From contig CM064560.1 of assembly GCA_032716605.1 (NCBI GenBank), positions 18,211,441 through 18,275,440 on the forward strand: a stretch of DNA of 64,000 bases, given 5' to 3'. This document shows positions 53,018 to 63,803 of the stretch, piece by piece; the stretch's first letter is position 1, and each line of letters opens with the position of its first letter. Both the position numbers and the translations under genes were made by a program. The notes beneath the pieces are model-generated. The model made no database searches. It was not told the DNA's origin and saw nothing but the letters and a program-made list of their open reading frames with translations. The DNA comes from Paralithodes platypus (lineage: Eukaryota; Arthropoda; Malacostraca; Decapoda; Lithodidae).

Positions 53018-54330
53018 TCTTCCCCGTGAGCAACCAAGTCGGACGTGTCTCGCCTGCGCTCCGCTTCATTTGTCGTTCACTCAGTTTCTCGTGAGTCCTT
53101 ACTCATTTGTATATATCTGAGTTGTATAGAACAGGGTTTCGGACTAGCTAGCACAGGCTACCCATTTGGTTGCCCGCAGGAAGTGTTAAATTAGGGTACG
53201 TGTCAGGCGCTTACGTGTTCTCCAAGTCTGTCGCCACGTGTGTGTGATTTCTTGTTTATACGCGTCTTAGCTGTTGATTATTTCTAGTTACCAGGCTAGT
53301 TTCTTCGCAGTAGGTCTTCAGTCCAGCGTGTGGGCCTAGGGGCCATATGTTTTTTAATATTAGCAGACGCTCCAGTTTAAGGATTGTCACAAATGGTGTG
53401 GGATCTTCTGGTGTTTGAGCCTGCTCCCGGGCCCCTCTCGTGGACCTCTCCCCTTCGTGCTGTGGCCGTGTTGTCTTCAGGGTTAGTCTTTCTTCCCAAG
53501 GTAAGGATTACTTATGCCTAGTGGCCAGCCACGTTAGGGTCTCCTTAGGGTTTAGGGGTGCATTGTTATTATATGATATTTATATTATGCCCTCCCCCTT
53601 TTTTTCTGTGATCTCCGGTTCGAGTTTCATCTTGTTCCTGGATCTCTAGGAGTCATTCTTATTTTGTGGGGTTGTTTTGGTTCAGGATTAGTGGTCTTGT
53701 GCTCTTGACTGGTTTTTCCTTGTTCCTTGGCCCGTCGGCCCTCTGTCTTCGTATTAGGCCCGGCTACCGCCGCGCTGACGTGCTTGGGCTTGCTTTCCCC
53801 TCCTTTGATTAGTAGTGTACCACTACCCTCCCTGCCGGCGGTCGTGCACGGGCCGGCGGAGGGAGGACGGTTTTCATCCGTTGATTATCAGACTCGCCCT
53901 GTGACTTACCAGTTTACCCCGCCGGCCCAGTTGGGGGGTTGACTTGCTAGTTTTTCCCTCCCACTACGCCCGGCGGCACAGTTGGGTAAAAGGTGTATCA
54001 GTGTCTAGCTAGCAAGCAGCTGCTAGACGACGCTCGCTAGACATCCGAATAGGGCCAGTGACCCATGTCATAGGTAAGCAGTCACGCGTGACTTCCCCCC
54101 GACTGAAAAGGGCGCGGGGTTGTTCACGACACCTACCTGGAGGCGAGAAAATGGGTGGGCTGTGGCTCATAAATGTTTTCGTTGCCGGGGAGTAGGTAGG
54201 ATGTTATTATCACCTCTCAGGTTATCCTTATGAGCATTGATTCCTGGAAATTTCTATTTCCAGACTCTTCACATCCGGAGCAGCATAACTGAGGAGGGAC
54301 TGTCCCCGGCGGGGAGGGGAGTCAATAACC
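53018..54330 (+). other. DIRS-E 5' leader
   Basis: This non-coding leader has CACAGGCTACCCATTTGG (about 53152), the element-wide AGCATTGATTCCTGGAAA (54233-54250) and CCGGCGG/CCGCCGG motifs (about 53835, 53853, 53921, 53971, 54307). It is collinear with the other leaders. Confidence 0.7.
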
Positions 54331-57103
54331 ATGCCTAACTTCTGGATTTGCTCTATGCCTACTTGTTTGTCTGTCCCAGTAGCGGCGCACAGGTTGTGTA
54401 TCCGCTGTGTTAGATGTTTGGACAAGACTACCTTTTCATGGACGGCCAGTAAATGTCCGGTTTGCTCGGATCTTTTCGATGAATGGCTAGACAACCAAGA
54501 TATGTAATGCTTGTTAACTTTGATTGAAATCAAGAATAAGTTTGAGTCTTACGCTGCAAGGGAAGCGGATCCTGAATTATTCTGCGACACGGCAGAGTTA
54601 ATTAGAATCATATGCCTGTACTCTTTTGATGATCCCTTAGTCCGTCAGGCAATTGTTCCTTCAGTACCCAATTCAAACCTTGCTTCCCCCCATTCATCTG
54701 AGTCATCTGAAAGTCGCTCCCCTCCCCACACTAAGAGAGCTCGTTCTGAGTCGCCGGAGATTGTACTTCATACTCAACCGGACTCATCCCAACGACTTCG
54801 TCAGAAGGCGTCCAGTGTAGAACACCTGCCGGCTAAGGTGCGCAAGTTGTCCAGTCCGCGGCACACCTACAAGGCAGCGGACATCCAGGATAGCCCCCTC
54901 ACCCAGATGTGTAAGTCAGCTTCGCCGCCGGTTCCCTCGACATCCGCTCCGACGACGCCGGTGGTTTTCCCCGGTTCCGGTGGAGCGAATGCCGAGCAAC
55001 CCCTACCGGCGATGAGGGTTAGACCAAGAGTTAGAGTACGACTACAAGGTTCTAAGTTAGTGCTATCTCAAACTAATTTACCAGACAGCAAAATTGGGCT
55101 CAATTTATCTCCGGCGCCTGCCACGGTCCAAGGTCAGGATACAACGGCGGAAGTAGTCACGCCGACGATAGACGCCCCAGGTTTGTTCACTAGGCCGGAA
55201 GCCAGTAACACAAGTTTAGTAGCCCCTACCTGTAGGTCAGAGTCTGTCCCTGCAGGCCAAACTAGGGTGGAAACTGAGTTAAGTACAGTCCTACGGGATG
55301 AGGTTCGACGTGGTAGCCAGGCTTCGGGGACACGCACTGAAAGGTCACCGGTAAAAGTTCCCCACCCAATAACTCTGCGGGATGAAGGTAAGGAACTAAT
55401 AGAACCAAGTCCAATGGTACAGGTAGAGGAACCAACTCCTGCTGGAAAGGTAAAATCTAGGTCCCTAAAGCGACAAAGGTCCCAATGTGTCACGGCGCAA
55501 CAGTTAGATGAATTATTGCACATGGTCCTCCAACAATGTGTTATTTCCAAGCGCCCTAGGGATCATACTGAGGTAACGGTCACCCCACCACAAGGATCTG
55601 TGCCTGTCACCTCGGTGGACGATGAGATTTTGTTGTTACATTCGGTTCCCCCCAATCCCCGGTCACCAGCCACTAACGTAATACCGGAACACGGTCCAGT
55701 CCGTCCTCTGTCACCAGCCACAATCAATGTGATTCCGGACCCAGATATGCCAACGGCTGCGGCAATGTCTAACTTAAGACTCTCCGACGATAGTAATCGT
55801 GCTGCGGACTTACAGGCCGGGTCCGGAGTCACACCAAGGGGGGTCAAGGGGACCCAACCAGGTGTAGACGGTCCCGATAAGTTGTCACAGGCTAGCAGGC
55901 TGGCAGGTAACGCGGCGGAAACGGAGACAGTTTCGAGCATGCAACCTAAGGCCAGGCCTTCCAAAGTTACTGTAGCAAGTCACTCGGCGGCAGAACCCTT
56001 GAAGCTTCCGCCGGATCACATCATAACTTCTGGCTCTGACCCCATTGCTCCACTCCCCCCATCTCAGTCACAAACGGAAGATCAGCTTCTGGGTCATCAA
56101 GAACCGGGCAGGCTTTGGCTCCCGGTTACCTCGTTTAAGGCAGGGGACAGGCACAGATCCATATATGGTGAGTTTCCAGTACCACAGGAATGGACCATTG
56201 AGGTAAATAGACATAAAGCTTTCCGGGCCAAAGACGCCCAGGGTAAGGTCATAGGGGTCCCTATTATAGCAATGCCTAACTCTACCAGTTATCAGTACTT
56301 TGTCTATGAGCCAGGACGGCTTGCCCCTCCTCCCCCAGATGTTCCTAGTTGCTCCTCTAGCCCTCAGGCCAGCAATAACGATAATTCTAGTTGCTCCACT
56401 AGCTCTCATGCCAACAATAACAAATCATTTTCCGGGTTTGATTGAACCAAGTCTAACCTTTACTCCAACTCGTTCACAGCTAGAGCAAAGGGAATTAAAT
56501 CTGGGAGAGGTGGGACATGGCCCATGGGTGCACTGGGATCAAGAGGTCCAACAGTTTGCTATTGACATAACGACCAATGTTTCCCTACCAGTTCCACCAC
56601 CGCACCATATGGAGTTTGACTTGCTGAGGCCACGGCCAGGCGGAGTCCCACGAGCTATATTTGAGTTCCTCATTGCCCCTCAATTAGAAGCTAGACACTT
56701 CCCAGCTCCTTTCTTAACTCCAGACTCTATTGAACTCCAACGGGAGTTCCTGGTGCGGGATAACGCCCATCGGAAGTTTATTGGTTTTCTGCTTACTAGA
56801 GACACAGCTCAAGCCATTGCTAAACCGATACCCAATCCGCCGAGACGTCGGGAGAAAACTGTTAGAGTTTTTCAACAGTACCTCCTGCCGAACCCGGCGG
56901 GATCACTCAGGGATATCCGAACAGCCTTGTTTGAGGCAGTACGAGCCAGGCAGCTTCTCAGACTCCAAAAGGTGCAAGGGTTACCCGAAAATGTTTATTA
57001 TAGGGTTATTTTTTCCCCAATCCTAACAGCATCTATGGTGGATTCACAGACTCAAAGAGATGTAAATATGATGCTTAGGGTCAGTAGAGTGGCATCACAC
57101 TAG
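54331..57103 (+). pseudogene. gag: DIRS-E gag, near-complete
   Basis: ATG 54331 starts MPNFWICSMPTC with the seven-cysteine pattern (C7, C12, C23, C26, C29, C42, C45). An in-frame TAA at 54505-54507 replaces the Ser codon of the D[ML]SCL motif seen in other copies. The frame then runs to 56442: a long Ser/Pro/Thr-rich middle and GRLWLPVTSF...GEFPVPQEWTIEV...KAFRAKD (about 56105-56235). It shifts near 56430 to a second frame (to 57103) with ELNLGEVGHGPWVHWDQE and DIRTALFEAVRARQLLRL. One stop and one shift separate it from an intact gene. Confidence 0.85.
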
Positions 57104-59037
57104 GTTGTCTTAGGCTGCGGACACGACGATGGCCAGCGACAAGCGGAGACAACCTGTTATCACACTGTGGTACCTGCTTGTTGTTTTTTTTTTTTTTTTC
57201 TCCCAGCTCTTGGAAAATTTCCTCGTCCCAAACCCCTTTTTTGTAGATCTCTCTCCCTACACCGCGCTCTGGTACAGGGTCCCGAGGTCTACAGTGCCCT
57301 TACATGAACACCCAGGCCGCGCCAAGGGTCATTGCTATGTTTCCGGGCCGCGTCCCGGCACATTAGACTTAACTGATTTTACATCTATGCTTCTGCGGTA
57401 ACCTACCATGGAACTGACAGGTGTCGGATATCTTCCGGCACACGTTACGCATCACATAAGCCAATAGGAGGGAGCACTGGTCAGCAACACAGGCTGAAGT
57501 TTACCCCCCCTCCAACGGCCAAGTTTTTTCGGCGACACAGCCTGCCGAGGCCCATGTAACCAGTGTAGGGCACGCTCACCATGTGACGGATGCGACGGGT
57601 AATCGTTCTACAAGCTGGGTGGGTAGGGAATTCTCACAGGTTTAGTTAGACTCCCGCCGATCGCTGGCCAAAGCTGTCCGAATCCTCCACTGTCTGAAGT
57701 CTGGTAATTCACTTAGTGAAACATGTCTCGACCGAGGTTAGATCGCTGATATTCGGCATAGGTATCAGGACACCTGGTTGATTAGACAGATATAAACGGA
57801 TAAGGGCATCTCTTTTGGGACTATTGTCACAGGCATAGTGGGGTCTTGTGTCCCTAACACAAATAAGTTTTTTTTTAGTTAACTATTCATAGAACGAAAT
57901 TTTTAGTTTAACTCCTCCATGGGGCATAGCGGAGCGTGTCGACTCTCGGGTATGCAACAGGCCTCGGTCACAGGTGGCACGGTATTAGGTACAGTTCTCA
58001 CCTCGTAATAACAATGCTGTTTAAGAATGGTAACTTCTTGGGTATACACATACGGTCGGATCTAGTGATAGCCTTAGGTCGTATGAGACCACTAGCAATC
58101 TTGAATACCATGCCGGCCTCCCCCCCTTGCAGTTTCCAGGGGGTCTGTGTGCTCATGCTATGCCTCCAATTTATTCTCATCCGGTCCCCCCCCCCTCCGC
58201 CAGCGAGGGGGGGAGGGGGGGGGACCAAAACTTGTCTAATTCCTCCCGCCGGTGGCATGAGTAGCTTAGGCGCTGGGAACCATTGAGGGCAAGTATACCA
58301 CTTATGAGAATGTTACATTCGTCGACTCAGTAACACTTGCCAATGCTCCACCCTCGTGGTTAGCATTTCTCTCCATCATCCGTTCTTGTGGTTCCGTAGG
58401 ACCCCGCTTCTGTAGCACTGGCAGCAACCAGACAAGGTTGCAGGCCTAGTAGGACGAAGCTCAGATATACATTCCTTCTGGTTTCCGGATGTCAGCATTC
58501 ACGCCGGTAACAGACTTGACAGCGAATAAGAGAGCGAAGGTCATCGGGATGTCCTGTGGTTTATGGGCTATCAGTCCACTCCGTAGCCGGTGGTCTTTTT
58601 TCATACGCTGCACTCTTACTGCCCATGTTCGCTGCAATCGGCCCGGACAAGCAAGGTCCTGGATTCCCCCTGGCTAGGGGTTTTTCCCTTGTAGGTTTGT
58701 CACGATCGATAAAATCATCTAACTCACTAAATGTAGCATCTGGTAAGGCTCAAAGCTAGCCTGTTCGGAAGTTCAGGCATACGTTCGACCGGAGCCACAA
58801 TAACGAGGGACATAGATCTACGTGACTTAAATAAATTAACCAGTATTCATTTTTTGGACCACACTATGGTGTTTCACGTTAACAACGAATTAATCAGTCC
58901 TCAGCTCTTATATAGCCTAGGCTACTCATGCTCTGGGCCATCAGAATGTTTAGTTGTAAGACATCATACCTGTGCTTAGGCAGACTTAGCTCCAGGGGGA
59001 CGTATTAAGGCATCGCCCCCATAATTTCTTTTGTCTT
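57104..59037 (+). other. DIRS-E post-gag region, non-coding
   Basis: No RT or recombinase motif was found in any frame. Notable are a long T run (about 57185-57200) and a C-run/G-run foldback at 58186-58225. The open frames are short and unremarkable. Homology to the 2829-6035 region of DIRS-C was looked for by eye and is not convincing. Confidence 0.5.
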
Positions 59038-59041
59038 CTCC

Positions 59042-59858
59042 TGTAAAGTCAGTGAAAATAGGCTAGCCTAAACAGACCTCGGATGCGGAAATACCCTGAG
59101 CCGAACAGGCCAAGCGGGATATCTCTATTGGTCTAACTGGTAAGGTGCCTGCCTCACACCCAAGGGTCGAGAGTTCGTGCCCCCTCCAGGGCATGGTATT
59201 TTCGTGAGGCTATTTCCGCATTTAACGAAGTTTAGGTGTGCTGGTTAAATTGTTCAGATGGTTGAGAGTAAGATCAGAGCTCCATTAATCCTCTTTCGGG
59301 TATGGTGTAAAAACCGATCCCCACAGGACAAGGAAGAGGATAGGAGAGAGCAGGGAGTGTTGTGAGACTCTATTGGGTTGGGTTGTGGAGTTGCCAGCCG
59401 CCCAAACGAGTTGCCAACTGGGCAGTTTGTAGGTGCGTGTAGCATCGCTCAGTGAAGTTGTCTCACCATTCCCGTTCATCTCTCTGACGGACTCTCGGTC
59501 GATTCGGCTCAAGCTTGTTCCTCTCTGTTCGTTCCTCTCTGTTCGGAGCTTTCGCTTCCCGGAAGGTGAAGTAGTGTAAAGTCAGTGAAAATAGGCTAGC
59601 CTAAACAGACCTCGGATGCGGAAATACCCTGAGCCGAACAGGCCAAGCGGGATATCTCTATTGGTCTAACTGGTAAGGTGCCTGCCTCACACCCAAGGGT
59701 CGAGAGTTCGTGCCCCCTCCAGGGCATGGTATTTTCGTGAGGCTATTTCCGCATTTAACGAAGTTTAGGTGTGCTGGTTAAATTGTTCAGATGGTTGAGA
59801 GTAAGATCAGAGCTCCATTAATCCTCTTTCGGGTATGGTGTAAAAACCGATCCCCACA
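59042..59858 (+). mobile_element. Miniature LTR element (TRIM-like) with identical LTRs
   Basis: LTRs 59042-59325 and 59575-59858 are both 284 bases and appear identical. They start TGTAAAGTCA and end GATCCCCACA. The target duplication CTCC is at 59038-59041 and 59859-59862. The internal 249 bases have no coding capacity. Same family as 40000-41381. Identical LTRs imply a recent insertion, or gene conversion. Confidence 0.9.
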
Positions 59859-59862
59859 CTCC

Positions 59863-60550
59863 TTTCTGGTCCCCGGCCAGGGAAAAGTTTTCCGCCGCCC
59901 AGAAGGGATACGACAACCAAAGAGCTGCCCGAGCAGGGAATAGCATTCAGTGCCTCAGGCTTTTTACGGGTTAACTGTTTTTACAAAACATATACTAACT
60001 TCCTCCCTGATAATGGACGGGCATGCGGATCCTTGGGTGCTATTGGAGAGAGCCTACAACGGCTACCTTAAACTCCCCCACTCTTGAACCCCGCTTAGGA
60101 TTAACCTACAGCAGTGGTTTCCGTCACGAAAAGAGTACTCCCCTACCATCATTTGTATAAGATATAAATGTGTCAGCGGGGTCTCCCCTTTATTTTGCTC
60201 AAGAGAAGTTGTCGGGCATCTCCTTTTCGTGACGTTAGCCATTAGCAAGCGCTTTAGGAGGTTTTTACGGCTGAGGAGCTACTGGTCATTGTGATAATAA
60301 GTTAAATCCCCTCGTGGGACGAAAAAAGGGGGGGGGAGGACGGATGGTGAGAGTATCACAATATGCCCTCAAAGCCCCTCCGCCGGAAACAGACACCTCC
60401 GCCGGGAAAGGCCTCTGGCGTGGCTGATATGAAACTAAGTGAAAGCTCACATTTTAGTTTTTTCTAATTTTCTATCAGTATTTAAAAGAAAGTCTATGTT
60501 AAAGCCCATTAATTAATTTTAGTTGTATTTTAAGAAAATTCTTCTTTCAT

Positions 60551-60556
<6 letters not shown>
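59863..60556 (+). other. DIRS-E 3' region, non-coding
   Basis: No gene was recognised. TTTTCGTGACG (60223-60233) mirrors CGTCACGAAAAGAG (60123-60136), giving an inverted pair about 90 bases apart. CCGCCGG motifs occur at about 60381 and 60402. Confidence 0.45.
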
Positions 60557-60588
<32 letters not shown>

Positions 60589-61790
60589 TTTATTCAGTTA
60601 GCAATTTACAGATTTGGTACCACATAGTTTGTTACAAATATGACATGTACCAGCCTTGCATAATTCCAACTAAGGATAGCCCAATAAGGCCGTTAGGCGT
60701 ATTTCCATTGGGGTTCTTGTGGGATTAGGTTAGCTGGGGAAAATGGGGAGGATAAAGAAATAGATACTTTAGAGAAAGTATTTCTAGGGGTTATTTTAAG
60801 ATACCTTACATCCTATAGTAAATATCAGTAATCCGTAATCAGTAATCATTTCAGTTTGGTTTGTCTATCTCTTATGTCGCATTTAGTAGTAGACATAAGC
60901 TTGGTGCTCCCTTCTCGCAGCTGTCCGGTTCAGGTGTTCCTTCAGGCTACGTCTGAAGGAATACAGTGTTCTCTTTTCACGGACTGACTGGGGTAGGTCG
61001 TTCCAGTCTTTGATGGCGGTGAAGAAGAATGTTTGCTTACCCTGTCCTTGGATTCTCGGGACCTTAAAATTAAACATCCTATTTCTTGTATTATGTCCAC
61101 TCCTCTCATTTTCTTTAACAAAATCATTCTTTAGGTACTCTGGAGCTCTGTCATAGAACATTTTGAAGGCATTAGTGAGCCTGATTTGTTTGGCCCTGTC
61201 AGCGACATTGAGCATACCTAGTGACTGAAGTTGTTCCTGGCCAACATGTGATCTGGGTCCTAGGTTCAGCATGAACCTAACCATTTTATTTTGAGTGACC
61301 TGAAGTTTGTGTTGTGCTGATTTAGATGATGCAGAGTACCAGGATGACACAGAATAGTTAAAATGACATTGAACAAGCGCTTGGCAGAGGGTCTTTTTGG
61401 TCGCCGCGGGCAAGCATCCCACCTGTCTATACAGGTATTTTATACGTGCTCTACACTTACTCAGGATAGATTCCAAAATTGTTTCACCTGACAAACTCGC
61501 GTCCAGTTTTAGTCCGAGATATTTAACTTGTGACACTGTTGTTATAGGAATATCATTACAGTTGACCGAGAAGCCCACAATGTCTTTCAGTTTGCGTTTT
61601 GTTCCACATAAGATGGCTTCCGTCTTGCCCAGGTGAAGAGATAGTCTATTGTCCACTAGCCATTCACTACATGATTCTAGTTCTTTGGAAAGTGAAGCGG
61701 CAATAGTTACAACTATGCAAGTTCTGGTTGAGTATGAATCTGGTCAGCAAATGTCAGTTTCACGCCAGATAATAAACTGTTAATAGTCTA
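60557..61790 (-). mobile_element. 5'-truncated CR1/L2-type LINE
   Basis: The 3' tail is a TAA-type microsatellite at 60557-60590 on the left. The coding remnant is 61656-60883, with a little more degraded RT sequence up to about 61785 (LTFADQIH, SCSEWLV...). GTTAATA-like sequence at both ends could be the target duplication, but the tail repeat blurs it. Confidence 0.8.
60883..61656 (-). pseudogene. C-terminal RT part of the truncated LINE
   Basis: Open from 61656 to the stop at 60883 (257 codons): NRLSLHLGKTEAILCGTKRK, KYLGLKLDASL, CHFNYSVSSWYSASSK, TQNKMVRFMLNLGPRSHVG and DWNDLPQSVREKRTLYSFRR. This is the RT thumb and C-terminal region of CR1/L2-group LINEs. The palm with the catalytic box is mostly missing. 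The lack of stops over 257 codons suggests moderate age. Confidence 0.82.
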
Positions 61791-62055
61791 CAACCTGGTA
61801 TAGTGATAAGGGAGCCATGAATGTCTTGTCAGATCGCTATCAAATAGAATCTCGAGTTGAGATCCTGTTTTTTCTTCTAGGGAGCAGATCTTCTTCGAAG
61901 TAACGCACTGCATCCATTCCTTTTATATTTTTATATATTTTATATTGTATGCTAACAATAAAGACTTATTCTGTTATACAAATTCTTGACTTTACCTTAC
62001 GGTTCTGAGGTTTAGGATATTATTACGAATGTCCCCCTCCAGTCTTGGGAATTCA
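61791..62055 (+). other. DIRS-E 3' UTR
   Basis: Sequence around 61850-62040 (AATCTCGAGTTGAGATCC, CTTCGAAGTAACGCACTGC, TACGAATGTCCCCCTCCAG) matches, in inverted sense, the DIRS-D 3' UTR at 30900-31110. This confirms that DIRS-E retains a normal DIRS 3' end. Confidence 0.75.
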
Positions 62056-62163
62056 GGCAGATCGTCAATGATGGAGGGGCCACTATTAAATTATAGGTTT
62101 GATTCCCGGAGGGAAGTAATGAAAACCTAATATTTAGTAGGGGCCCCGTAATTATTGACGATG
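62056..62163 (+). repeat. DIRS-E internal complementary region
   Basis: It contains the joined-ends sequence: GGGGCCACTATTAAATTATA, then GGTTTGATTCCCGGAGGGAA, then TTTAGTAGGGGCCCCGTAAT (in pieces). Confidence 0.88.
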
Positions 62164-62230
62164 TAGGGCCCTCCCATCCATCCCCTTCCCATTCGCTGTA
62201 ATATCTTGGTTGTTATCTTGACATAGCAGT

Positions 62231-62579
62231 GAAGGAGGTATGACCGCATGGTGAGGAGCGGCTGGGTTGCCACAACGCAAGAAATCCACCAAAGTGAGAA
62301 GCGTGTTATAACATTGTTTAAGTTAATTTGTTTATTTTTCTTCTCTTATTTTTTACGAAAGTTTTTTCGTAGTGGGTACCCGATCTATAGACGACTCCAT
62401 AAGAGAAGTTGCGTTACACTTATGAGGAATACTCTGTTTATCCCCGCGGCGGTGGATTCAATACAGCTGACGCGGGTGTTGAATGGAGACTATTATATTA
62501 ATAGGCAGATCGTCAATGATTACGGGGCCCCTACTAAATATTAGGTTTTCATTACTTCCCTCTGGGAATCAAACCTATA
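62231..62579 (+). repeat. DIRS-E 3' inverted terminal repeat
   Basis: It is inverted relative to 52714-53017; the inner boundary is GAAGGAGG at 62231. The outer extension ends ...GGGAATCAAACCTATA and can fold as a hairpin. Confidence 0.9.
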
Positions 62580-62649
62580 ATATTCGCACACTCAGACGAA
62601 CTGACACATACACACAGTGTATCACACACATACTATATATTTGTTTTCC

Positions 62650-63182
62650 TTAACACTTACACTGCGGGCGTATTTCCGCCATATTAGGGCTCATTCAGCC
62701 CTCCAGCCCCGGCTATGTATTATATATATATTCCTCGAAACCCGGGTGTTTTGGCCGAAAAACGTCTAGGCTAGGCTACCGTATATTCGTTAATCAGACT
62801 GCTTCCCGCATTCCCGCGCATCCCCAAGCGTAGCTGTGTTATTTACCTGTAGAATGGCATTAAGTAGAGCTCTCTTAGTCAACTGGTTGAGCTGTGATGA
62901 TGATTTCATTGGAGATAACTTTATGGCCAAAACAGCCACTTTACACCACTTTTCGATACTTAACAACAACATACAGGCACACACGAACAAGCGACGCTCT
63001 CCTTCTTGTGGCCGGAGATGCGGGGCGTCGGTCCAGCCGGCTGTTGTTTACATGCGTCGGACCGACGCCTCGCACACGAAGCTCACAGGCTTTCAACCAC
63101 TGGGCGTTCAAGAGGCCTTCCGGGTACCTGTTATATGCTTTTTTATGGGCGTTCAAGAGCCCTTCCGTGGTGAGAGGGTTAA
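62650..63182. mobile_element. Possible piggyBac-like element
   Basis: TTAA at 62650-62653 and 63179-63182, with similar but diverged ends (TTAACACTTACACTGCGG and, inverted, TTAACCCTCTCACCACGG). Near the right end GGGCGTTCAAGAG is duplicated. The end match is only about two thirds, so this is tentative. Confidence 0.35.
62836..62955 (-). other. Exon-like open stretch with a splice-donor-like end
   Basis: The minus strand reads SIEKWCKVAVLAIKLSPMKS, then SQLNQLTKRALLNAILQ, directly followed by GTAAAT as a donor-like site. The composition looks coding but no family is recognised, and it lies within the possible piggyBac-like element. It could be a captured exon or chance. Confidence 0.25.
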
Positions 63183-63354
63183 GCAAGTGTCTGAATGAAA
63201 TGAAATGTATTCAGCCAAAAAGCTAGAAGAAAATAGCTTCAAATTGACACTAGAACATGCTTCGTGGCGCTGCGGGTGAAGCCCGCGCTTCAATCATGAC
63301 AAATTATTTACATTTAGTTAGAGCTATGCAAGATGTGAGGTTAGCAACACTCAT
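63183..63354. other. Right-end spacer
   Basis: About 170 bases between the possible piggyBac-like element and the SINE-like insertion. It holds GCTGCGGGTGAAGCCCGCGC (63272-63291), a small foldback. No gene was seen. Confidence 0.4.
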
Positions 63355-63369
63355 AACACTCCCCTGCAG

Positions 63370-63788
63370 TGGTGATGGGCTGGTCTATCAGAGTACGAGC
63401 TGAGCGATCTCTGCCATACCCATAGCTTACTCTGACTGTTCCTTTTACTTATATATCTTCTAGATCTCAAGTGACGGCATCTTTTCCATGGATTGACCTC
63501 CCTACTGCCAACCTAGAAGTTGGCAGATTGGGAGCCAAAGTGTCACATTTTTCCCTTGCCCCTCCACTTTTCCTTCATAATTGCTGAGGGGCACAGGGCC
63601 TTGGGTGGGGCTTTGGTTTCCCGGGCGTTTCCGCACCCTCCTCAGCTCCCTGCCTTGGAGTGGCTTCGGTCACCCGGGCTTTGTTGGTGGTAAACAGGGA
63701 GGGTTTTGTGGGGGCGCTCGTTTATGGCCTTGGCCTTGCTCAAGACCTTGAGGCTGTTCGGCCAGACAACCTGGGGAGCAACAACAAC
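63370..63788 (+). mobile_element. SINE-like repeat, copy 2, longer, with AAC tail
   Basis: It is flanked by the 15-base duplication AACACTCCCCTGCAG (63355-63369 and 63789-63803). The last about 190 bases match copy 1 at 31647-31829 and end CTGTTCGGCCAGACAACCTG then AAC repeats. The first about 230 bases are not in copy 1, which is therefore 5'-truncated relative to this one. Confidence 0.85.
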
Positions 63789-63803
63789 AACACTCCCCTG
63801 CAG

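Larger units (their letters stand above)
52709..62579 (+). mobile_element. DIRS-E: complete plus-strand gag-only DIRS element
   Basis: It has a 5' repeat 52709-53017, leader, gag 54331-57103, complementary region 62056-62163 and 3' repeat 62231-62579. Between gag and the complementary region there is no RT, RNase H or tyrosine recombinase of DIRS type, only non-coding DNA, a miniature LTR element and a truncated LINE. Terminal variants (CTATTAAAT; TTTAGTAGGGGCCCC) equal those of DIRS-C. Confidence 0.85.

Noticed and set aside
56380..56470. Possible programmed frameshift in DIRS gag, since both C and E change frame before the ELNL.EVG..PW block
   Set aside because: The shift is +1 in E and -1 in C, and A and D read the same region in one frame. 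It is better explained by indels in a variable linker.
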